This document shows positions 57,808-64,000 of a stretch of 64,000 bases of DNA, one piece after another. Source of the DNA: Gammaproteobacteria bacterium (GTDB taxonomy: Bacteria > Pseudomonadota > Gammaproteobacteria > DSM-16500). Where the stretch lies: positions 1 to 64,000 of the forward strand of contig JAJNBC010000004.1 of NCBI GenBank assembly GCA_021156085.1, read 5' to 3'. Below the pieces are notes generated by a model. The model was not told where the DNA came from, did no database searches, and saw nothing but the letters and a program-made list of their open reading frames with translations. Positions within the stretch are counted from its first letter, which is position 1. Each line of letters starts with the position of its first letter. The position numbers were made by a program, and so were the translations under genes.

Positions 57808-59142
57808 CTATGCCATTTCATTGGCTATTTTAACTCCTTGTGCATTTATTTCTACGTTATGTACACGTAAATAATCGACGGATTTTTTGGCTAAGTGCAA
57901 TGAGATGAGCATGGTTTCAATATCGCGTTTTTCGGCTGGTTTTGAGGTAAATTTTGTTAAAAATGATTTACGTGAATGGCCTACTAATAAACGAATGCCT
58001 AGTTTATGAAATACATCAATGTTTTTTATAATTTCTAAAGATTGTTCTGCTGTTTTTCCATAACCGATGCCTGGATCAAAAATCAATCGAGAAGGATTTA
58101 TGCGCGCTTTTTCTAATTCCTTGAGACGTTGCTCGGCCCATTGATAAACACACTGAGTCGGGTCTTGGTTTAAAGGTAAATAATGATTCTTATTCACCGG
58201 GATGCCTAAATGATGCATGAAAACAACATCACATCGATGTGAATTAATTACTTGATGCATGGCAGGATCTTCCAATCCGCTGACATCATTGATCCAGTCA
58301 ACGCCGAGTGCTAATGCTTTTTCAGCAACGAGAGCATGACGTGTGTCAACGCTGATTTTTGGAGAGACGAGCCAGTTTGTTTTTTTAGCGAATGTTTGAG
58401 TTAAAAGAGGGGCTAAGCGTTTCCATTCTTCCTCAGGCGTTAACGGCGTTGCATTAGGCCCTGTTGCTTCTGCACCAAAATCGAGGATATCTGCACCAGC
58501 CGTCACCAAATTATGTATTTTCTTCCAGGCGCTGTCTTCATTATTTAATAATCCATCCGATGAAAAAGAATCAGGTGTAAGATTGATAATACCGACCCAT
58601 TGCGGTGTATCAATGCGCTGCGGAATTTGTTGAGTACGTAAGGGTGCTGTGCCGGTGAATCGTGAGCCCCATTGCATTGTAAGTTCATTAGCTGTTTTTC
58701 CTTGCATTGTTCCTGGTAAAGGGTAACGCCAGCGCGGTGCTACATCAGCTAGTGGCCATAGTGCAAAAGGTCTTTCATGCAAATGTTCATGAGGAATATG
58801 GAGTCCATTACCGTAGAGGATGAGATCATCCCACGCAAGTAAATCAATATCAATAACACGTGGCCCCCAATGTTCTTTAACAGCATTGGATAGGCGTTTT
58901 TCAATTTGTTTAGTTTGTTTTAGTAATTCTAAAGGAGTTAATTGCGTTTCGCAGCGCAATGCTAAATTAAGGTAAGGCTTATCCCACTCAGCCGGTGCAT
59001 TTTTAGGTAAAAGGGCATCAGAAATATAAACAGGCGATACCTGCAATATAGAAAGGCGGTCTATTTTTTTTATTAAATAAAACGCTTGACGCAAATTAGC
59101 TAAGCGGTCCCCGATATTCGTCCCCAGACCCAAAATGACCAA
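57808..59142 (-). CDS. folKP: Bifunctional HPPK-DHPS (FolK-FolP fusion)
   Basis: The 444-residue protein fuses two consecutive folate enzymes. Residues 1-155 are hydroxymethyldihydropterin pyrophosphokinase (ILGLGTNIGDRLANLRQAF, WGPRVIDIDLLAWDD, IPHEHLHERPFALWPLADVA). Residues about 185-440 are dihydropteroate synthase (WVGIINLTPDSFSSDGL, ADILDFGAEATGPNATPL, WINDVSGLEDPAM, RLIFDPGIGYGKTAEQSLEI, RLLVGHSRKSF). Enterobacteria have separate FolK and FolP; the fusion also occurs in some other lineages and in eukaryotes. It starts next to the folB stop. Confidence 0.95.
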   Translation of the reverse strand: MVILGLGTNIGDRLANLRQAFYLIKKIDRLSILQVSPVYISDALLPKNAPAEWDKPYLNLALRCETQLTPLELLKQTKQIEKRLSNAVKEHWGPRVIDIDLLAWDDLILYGNGLHIPHEHLHERPFALWPLADVAPRWRYPLPGTMQGKTANELTMQWGSRFTGTAPLRTQQIPQRIDTPQWVGIINLTPDSFSSDGLLNNEDSAWKKIHNLVTAGADILDFGAEATGPNATPLTPEEEWKRLAPLLTQTFAKKTNWLVSPKISVDTRHALVAEKALALGVDWINDVSGLEDPAMHQVINSHRCDVVFMHHLGIPVNKNHYLPLNQDPTQCVYQWAEQRLKELEKARINPSRLIFDPGIGYGKTAEQSLEIIKNIDVFHKLGIRLLVGHSRKSFLTKFTSKPAEKRDIETMLISLHLAKKSVDYLRVHNVEINAQGVKIANEMA

Positions 59143-59514
59143 TTAGTTGTCTCCATAAGAAAAACTCGCACCTGCGAGCGCGAAGCCGGTTGATAAGCAG
59201 GGTTTTTTTGTTACACAAACTTGAATAGAGAGTGAGGCGTCAAAGGTGCGCTTTACTAATTGATAAATTTCATGGGCCAAATGCTCCAACAAGCAAAATG
59301 ATTGGGGCACAATATGCGTCATTATTTTTTGAGTTAACATATCGTAACAATAAGTCTCATTAAGTTGATCTGTCCTACAAGCCTGGGGGGGCACGGGAAA
59401 ATCAATATCAATATCTACTTTGACAATTTGTGGTTTTAAACGCTCTGTTTCTGAGGCACCTAAGGACAAGCTTAGCTCAAGTTGATGTAAGGAAATACGC
59501 GCATGCTTTTTCAT
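59143..59514 (-). CDS. folB: Dihydroneopterin aldolase FolB
   Basis: The 123-residue protein fits the family size (about 120). It shows LHQLELSLSLGASETERLKP near the N-terminus, VKVDIDIDFPVP, NETYCYDMLTQKIM, and the catalytic-site stretch SFCLLEHLAHEIYQLVK, then VCVTKKPCLS. It converts dihydroneopterin to hydroxymethyldihydropterin, feeding directly to the downstream FolKP. The folB stop adjoins the folKP start. Confidence 0.92.
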   Translation of the reverse strand: MKKHARISLHQLELSLSLGASETERLKPQIVKVDIDIDFPVPPQACRTDQLNETYCYDMLTQKIMTHIVPQSFCLLEHLAHEIYQLVKRTFDASLSIQVCVTKKPCLSTGFALAGASFSYGDN

Positions 59515-59562
59515 ATAAAAATTAACCTTAGAATGAGATTCAGCGCTATTCTAATTAGCATT

Positions 59563-61044
59563 TTAGTTATTGTCATCTTTAATGCGATAAAAAGTAGCTA
59601 TTACTGCGGGCGTTGCAGGGTTATCCGGAAGAGTTTCCCCTAATAAATAAGTTTGGTTATTGATAGATAAGAAATCATTTTGAAATTCTGGGTTCTCGAA
59701 ATTGCCGAACAATCGAATGGGATGTCCATCTTCTAATTCAAGATGCATGAGCTTAGGTTGAGCTAATTCTTGTAGCGAATTAATTTTAGTCCAATAAAAG
59801 CTGGAGAAATAATCTTTAGGGTCTGAAAAAATAAGATAATAGGTTCCTTCTGTTGAAGAAGCGGAAGGGGATAAAAACATAGCACTCTTAAGTTTTTGAT
59901 TATCAGGATGCTCCGCCGATGTAAAGAGATCGGGGGTAAAAGAAGTCATCGCATCAGAAATCTTATTATTTAGCACCAAGGTGTTGGTTGCTTCATCTAT
60001 GCTAAGTTCAGCATAGCCTTGATCATTGGATTTTTCTGATAAAGTAGAGTAGCCTTCCGTATCAATAGATTCAACCTTTGCAAAACGCACCATCATTTTT
60101 CCTAAGCCTTCTACTAAGATAAATTCGTTAGTGAGGAGTGATTCAGAGGGAGGAGATAAGGATTTCCATTCTAAGCCTTTTTTATTCACTTCACCGACCA
60201 AAAAAGTCTCTTTCATTTTATAGGTATTCTCTTCTATTTTAGTATAGCCATTGAATAACAAGAATTTGTCTTGATAAGCATACAAGATACTGTTTGAGCC
60301 ATCTAAGAATACATCTTCGTTATTATAGTGAGCAATACGAGGAGCCGAACTCGTATTGCTTAGATGCCAATTTCCGTTCGGTCTTAAATCTTTATAATAG
60401 ATTTTTCCGTCGTCTCCCAAAGCAATTAAAATAGGGTAATCTTTGCTGTTTCCACTTACCAAGTTCATTATTTCTTTTGAGGAAATAATATTCGAAGCTT
60501 CTTTGTCAACTGACCATTGCTTACCGTCTGGGCTGGTTAAAATAACAGGCTTTAAGCTCATAGGTTGCTGATAATTTATATCAGAGAAAAAAGATAAAGA
60601 GCCTAGCGCATAAAAAGATTTACAACTCGCTACCCAGCTAATTTTCTGTAAGGTGAAGATTATTTTTTTAGCGCCCTCTTGTCTTTCTTTGAGCGTATTT
60701 ATTAATTCTTCTCTTGTAATATTCTTAGGTCGTAAATCAAAAAATTGTTCATTTGTGATAGTGTTTGAAGAGTTTAGGCCTTCTGGTTCTGTGAGATATA
60801 ATTTTGCAAAGCTTTCTGATTGGTTAGGAGCATACGGATTATATATGTTTGGAGAATAAACAAGAATGGCAGGCTTTCCGTGAGGATAACCCATAATAGC
60901 ATGGAAGTCGCTATGATCATTAAAAAACGAAGAGCGATCCCAAGACCAAGATAAGGTCAGCCCGGGGGTCACTTTAAGTGCAAATGAATCTATACAGAAA
61001 AAAGCTAAAATTAACAAATTAGTAAATAAAATAACTTTTTTCAT
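59563..61044 (-). CDS. Exported hypothetical protein, possibly beta-propeller-like
   Basis: The 493-residue product has a signal peptide (VILFTNLLILAFFCIDSFA, cleavage near 21). The rest is beta-rich with recurring short blocks such as LTSPDGKQWSV, ALGDDGKIYYKDLRPNGNWH and YLIFSDPKDYFSSFYWTKI, which suggest a beta-propeller or other repeated-sheet fold. That is inference only. No family is recognised. It stands alone between folB and the divergent suf operon. Confidence 0.75.
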   Translation of the reverse strand: MKKVILFTNLLILAFFCIDSFALKVTPGLTLSWSWDRSSFFNDHSDFHAIMGYPHGKPAILVYSPNIYNPYAPNQSESFAKLYLTEPEGLNSSNTITNEQFFDLRPKNITREELINTLKERQEGAKKIIFTLQKISWVASCKSFYALGSLSFFSDINYQQPMSLKPVILTSPDGKQWSVDKEASNIISSKEIMNLVSGNSKDYPILIALGDDGKIYYKDLRPNGNWHLSNTSSAPRIAHYNNEDVFLDGSNSILYAYQDKFLLFNGYTKIEENTYKMKETFLVGEVNKKGLEWKSLSPPSESLLTNEFILVEGLGKMMVRFAKVESIDTEGYSTLSEKSNDQGYAELSIDEATNTLVLNNKISDAMTSFTPDLFTSAEHPDNQKLKSAMFLSPSASSTEGTYYLIFSDPKDYFSSFYWTKINSLQELAQPKLMHLELEDGHPIRLFGNFENPEFQNDFLSINNQTYLLGETLPDNPATPAVIATFYRIKDDNN

Positions 61045-61136
61045 TTTAAATTAGCCTGTTTAGAAAAATTTTGTCCAAATATGTATCATATTTTGCTCTA
61101 GGTTGTCTACCTAAAGACTAAACAATTGCAGTAAAT

Positions 61137-61153
61137 AGTACAGATATGGTACT
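61137..61153. promoter_or_regulatory. Candidate operator upstream of the suf operon
   Basis: A perfect inverted repeat AGTAC-AGATATG-GTACT lies 34 bases before the first suf gene. It overlaps a plausible promoter (TTGCAG near 61127, 18-base spacer, TACTGT), so a repressor bound here could block transcription. The adjacent Rrf2-type gene is the likely candidate to bind it. Confidence 0.4.
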
Positions 61154-61186
61154 GTATTACCCCCAAGTATTTTAACTAGGGTAGCT

Positions 61187-61651
61187 ATGCTACGAATAAG
61201 CAAATTAACTGATTATGCCATCATTATTCTCATTCGCTTAGCGCTTAATGCACAACGTATAGTAAGCGCAGCGGGGATTGCAGAAGAAGTTCACTTAGCT
61301 CTGCCCACTGTTAGTAAGATATTGAAAATATTGGCAGAAGCAAAATTAGTTATATCGTTTCGTGGCCCAGGCGGCGGATATCAATTGGCAAAAAATGCGA
61401 CAGAGACGACGATAGCGGAGGTGGTGTTAGTTATGGAAGGGAAGTTGGCGATGACAGAATGTTGTGCGCCTATCAATGACTGTGACCTTGATTCTCTGTG
61501 CGCTGTTAAAGAAAATTGGCAGGTCATTAATAAAATGATTTTTTCTGTATTAGCAGGGTTTACGTTGCATGATATGATTCGCCCCCTAGAAAAAAGCTCG
61601 ATGAAATTACGCGGGATTCCAGTGACAGTACAAGGTATTGGACATGACTAA
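61187..61651 (+). CDS. SUF system Fe-S regulator, Rrf2/IscR family (SufR type)
   Basis: The 154-residue winged-helix regulator shows [57 protein letters not shown], and a Cys cluster [17 protein letters not shown] that would hold an Fe-S cluster. This is the Rrf2 subgroup found immediately upstream of sufBCD, sensing Fe-S status. The stop overlaps the sufB start. Confidence 0.92.
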   Translation: MLRISKLTDYAIIILIRLALNAQRIVSAAGIAEEVHLALPTVSKILKILAEAKLVISFRGPGGGYQLAKNATETTIAEVVLVMEGKLAMTECCAPINDCDLDSLCAVKENWQVINKMIFSVLAGFTLHDMIRPLEKSSMKLRGIPVTVQGIGHD

Positions 61652-63086
61652 TCAATATTTAAAACAAATAGTAAATAAAAATTACCAATACGGTTTTGTG
61701 ACTGCAATTGAATCCGATACGTTTGCCCCTGGATTATCAGAAGAAGTAATTCATCACATTTCTAAACTTAAAAATGAACCTGAATTTATGTTGCAATGGC
61801 GCTTGCGTGCTTATCAATATTGGTTAACTTTGTCGCCGCCAAGGTGGGCACATGTAAATTTTCCTAACATTGACTATCAAAATATTATTTATTATTCGGC
61901 CCCTAGAGTAAAAAAAGATGGGCCTGCTAGTTTAGAAGAAGTGGATCCTAAGTTATTGGAGACGTATAAAAAATTAGGGATACCTTTGCATGAACAAGGC
62001 CGCTTGGCGGGGGTAGCTGTTGATGCGGTATTTGATAGTGTGTCTGTGGCTACCACATTTAAAGCTAAATTGGCTGAAGCAGGTGTCATCTTTTGTTCTT
62101 TTTCTGAAGCAGTCCAAGAATACCCTGCGCTAGTAGAAAAGTATTTAGGGACCGTTGTTCCTTATCGCGATAATTTTTTTGCTGCTTTAAATTCAGCTGT
62201 ATTTAGCGATGGCTCTTTTGTCTATATACCTAAAGGAGTGCGCTGTCCCATGGAGCTATCAACGTATTTTCGTATTAATGCGGCTAATACCGGCCAATTT
62301 GAACGTACTTTAATTATTGCAGACGCAGACAGTCACGTTAGTTATTTAGAAGGCTGTACTGCGCCAATGCGCGATGAAAATCAATTACATGCAGCTGTTG
62401 TTGAGTTAGTGGCGCTGGAGAATGCAGAAATTAAATATTCTACGGTGCAAAATTGGTATCCCGGTGATGAAGAAGGTCGCGGCGGAATTTATAATTTTGT
62501 CACTAAACGCGGTGCTTGCCGCGGCAAGCATGCAAAAATTTCTTGGACTCAAATCGAAACAGGATCGGCTATTACGTGGAAATATCCCAGTGTGATTTTG
62601 CAAGGAGATGATTCGATCGGTGAATTTTATTCAGTAGCATTAACGAATCATCATCAACAAGCGGATACAGGCACTAAAATGATTCATATAGGTAAAAACA
62701 CGCGTAGCACTATTATTTCAAAAGGAATTTCCGCAGGGTTTGGTCAAAATACGTATCGAGGATTAGTGCGCGTCTTGCCACAGGCGTTATATGCACGTAA
62801 TTATACGCAATGTGAATCATTGTTATTGAGTGCTACTTGTGGTGCGCATACTTTCCCTTACATTGAAGTGAAAAATCCCACCTCTCAAATTGAACATGAA
62901 GCATATACTTCAAAAATTGGTGCTGACCAATTATTTTATTGCCGCCAGCGTGGATTAAGCATCGAAGATGCTATTTCCATGATCGTGAATGGTTTCTGCA
63001 AGCGTGTATTTAATGAATTACCGATGGAATTTGCTGTTGAAGCTCAAAAATTATTAGAAGTTAGTTTAGAGGGGAGTGTTGGCTAA
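61644..63086 (+). CDS. sufB: Fe-S cluster assembly scaffold subunit SufB
   Basis: The 480-residue product from ATG 61644 (AAGG 8 bases upstream; TTG 61638 is an alternative) is a component of the SufBCD complex that builds Fe-S clusters. Typical regions are [96 protein letters not shown] and [20 protein letters not shown]. It overlaps sufR and sufC by a few bases. Confidence 0.97.
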   Translation: MTNQYLKQIVNKNYQYGFVTAIESDTFAPGLSEEVIHHISKLKNEPEFMLQWRLRAYQYWLTLSPPRWAHVNFPNIDYQNIIYYSAPRVKKDGPASLEEVDPKLLETYKKLGIPLHEQGRLAGVAVDAVFDSVSVATTFKAKLAEAGVIFCSFSEAVQEYPALVEKYLGTVVPYRDNFFAALNSAVFSDGSFVYIPKGVRCPMELSTYFRINAANTGQFERTLIIADADSHVSYLEGCTAPMRDENQLHAAVVELVALENAEIKYSTVQNWYPGDEEGRGGIYNFVTKRGACRGKHAKISWTQIETGSAITWKYPSVILQGDDSIGEFYSVALTNHHQQADTGTKMIHIGKNTRSTIISKGISAGFGQNTYRGLVRVLPQALYARNYTQCESLLLSATCGAHTFPYIEVKNPTSQIEHEAYTSKIGADQLFYCRQRGLSIEDAISMIVNGFCKRVFNELPMEFAVEAQKLLEVSLEGSVG

Positions 63087-63847
63087 TGCTAATTATCAAA
63101 AATTTACATGCATCTATTCGGGATGAAAAACAAAAAACAAAAAAAATACTATGCGGTATTGATTTGCACGTTAAATCAGGGGAAGTTCACGCTATTATGG
63201 GGCCCAATGGCTCAGGCAAAAGTACGCTGGCAAATATACTGGCAGGGCAAAAAGAGTATGAAGTGACTCAAGGTGAAGCGTGGTTAGATGGGAAAAATTT
63301 AATGGATTTGGAGCCTGAATCTCGTGCAGCTGCCGGTTTATTTCTGGCATTTCAATACCCGGTGGAAATTCCAGGCGTGAATAATATGTATTTCTTAAAA
63401 GCTGCTGTAAATAGCGTGCGCAAGCATCGTCAGTTACCGCCCTTAGATGCCATGGATTTTTTGACGTTGATAAAAAATAAAATGAAAGAAATGGAAATGG
63501 ATGAAAAATTTTTAAGCCGTGCAGTGAATGAAGGATTTTCAGGCGGTGAAAAGAAATGCAATGAAATATTGCAAATGTTGATGCTGGAGCCAAAACTCGC
63601 CATTTTAGATGAAACGGACTCTGGATTGGATATTGATGCATTGCAAAGAGTTGCGAAAGGTGTAAATAGTCTTCGCGATTTTAAGCGTAGCATTGTAGTA
63701 GTGACGCATTATCAGCGGTTATTAAATTATATTGTGCCAGATGTGGTACATGTGATGATGAAAGGGAAAATTATTAAATCTGGTGGGAAAGAACTTGCAT
63801 TGGAATTAGAAGAAAAAGGATATGGTTGGCTGGGGAGCACGGAGTAA
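63086..63847 (+). CDS. sufC: Fe-S assembly ATPase SufC
   Basis: The 253-residue ABC-type ATPase has Walker A IMGPNGSGKSTLANIL (near 40), the SufC-specific ARAAGLFLAFQYPVEIPG-like stretch (ESRAAAGLFLAFQYPVEIPG), the signature FSGGEKKCNEILQMLML, Walker B LAILDETDSGLDIDAL and the switch His in VVTHYQRLLNYI. Its start overlaps the sufB stop (TAATG). Confidence 0.97.
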   Translation: MLIIKNLHASIRDEKQKTKKILCGIDLHVKSGEVHAIMGPNGSGKSTLANILAGQKEYEVTQGEAWLDGKNLMDLEPESRAAAGLFLAFQYPVEIPGVNNMYFLKAAVNSVRKHRQLPPLDAMDFLTLIKNKMKEMEMDEKFLSRAVNEGFSGGEKKCNEILQMLMLEPKLAILDETDSGLDIDALQRVAKGVNSLRDFKRSIVVVTHYQRLLNYIVPDVVHVMMKGKIIKSGGKELALELEEKGYGWLGSTE

Positions 63848-63849
63848 AT

Positions 63850-64000
63850 ATGAGTGCAGTATTCAGCACGTCGAGCTGGCTTGAAAATATTTTTGATATT
63901 ACTTCGTCCGTATTTCAGCCGCCTTGGCTGCAAGCTTTTCGCACGCAGCAATTTAAAAAATTTCGTGAGCGTGGTTTGCCTACAATGCAAGAAGAACGCT
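63850..64000 (+). CDS. sufD: Fe-S assembly protein SufD, 3' partial
   Basis: A frame from ATG 63850, 2 bases after the sufC stop (GGAG just upstream), runs to the right edge: MSAVFSTSSWLENIFDITSS, then PPWLQAFRTQQFKKFRERGL and PTMQEER. The RxxxFxKFxxxGLPTxxxEE pattern is the usual SufD N-terminus. Only 50 residues are in the window. Confidence 0.85.
   Translation, partial: MSAVFSTSSWLENIFDITSSVFQPPWLQAFRTQQFKKFRERGLPTMQEER

Overview
The window looks like about 64 kb of the chromosome of an AT-rich gammaproteobacterium, most plausibly an intracellular or host-associated member of the Legionellales (Coxiellaceae / Rickettsiella-like). The core genes (priA, gyrB-recF-dnaN-dnaA, mnmG-rsmG, ubiE-ubiJ-ubiB, polA, mnmE-yidC-yidD-rnpA-rpmH, folate genes, sufBCD) are of gammaproteobacterial type. 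The accessory genes have a Legionellales flavour: a coiled-coil protein with a conserved C-terminal domain, an F-box-like coiled-coil membrane protein, a small SET-domain protein and a glycine-zipper protein. The lineage is an inference; no rRNA gene is present to settle it. I see no CRISPR array and no intact insertion sequence.

Layout. (1) 1-3.8 kb: accessory segment downstream of the 3' end of a tRNA-Arg gene, with a 5'-truncated coiled-coil gene, a small ORF and a divergent XRE regulator with two palindromic operators. (2) 3.8-10 kb: tRNA-Arg(CCT), tRNA-Leu(CAA), priA, an unknown gene, and a saccharopine-dehydrogenase / aminoadipate-semialdehyde-dehydrogenase pair. (3) 10-15.2 kb: a glycine-zipper protein, then LPS-core genes waaG, waaP and a double-kinase protein. 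(4) 15.3-19 kb: DUF3298-like exported protein, proC, rdgB, two small membrane proteins, coq7. (5) 19-28.6 kb: a nine-gene type IVb pilus operon of the R64/TCP kind (ATPase, platform protein, two prepilins, a secreted protein, TcpQ-like protein, secretin, PilO, PilP). (6) 28.8-42.2 kb: gyrB-recF-dnaN-dnaA facing away from mnmG-rsmG-parA-queF-ubiE-ubiJ-ubiB, with a parS site inside recF. (7) 42.2-56.2 kb: F-box-like protein, dacB, small genes, a PLP-enzyme relic, SET protein, dsbB, ruvX, polA, a phosphoribosyltransferase and mnmE-yidC-yidD-rnpA-rpmH; two intergenic loci here hold three units of a MITE-like repeat. (8) 56.2-64 kb: an AT-rich DnaA-box-like stretch (candidate oriC), folC, folKP, folB, an exported protein and the sufR-sufBCD operon, cut at the right edge.

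How it works together. Replication and segregation functions dominate the middle. The usual rpmH-oriC-dnaA arrangement is broken: dnaA now sits head to head with mnmG, while the DnaA-box-like cluster is next to rpmH 21 kb away. ParA is present, but queF occupies the place where parB normally lies. Four ubiquinone genes (coq7, ubiE, ubiJ, ubiB) and three folate genes are also here. The features most worth a second look are the pilus operon with its extra secreted component, the MITE-like repeat, the split origin region, rnpA without a standard start codon, the F-box and SET proteins, and the XRE operator pair at a possible island junction.
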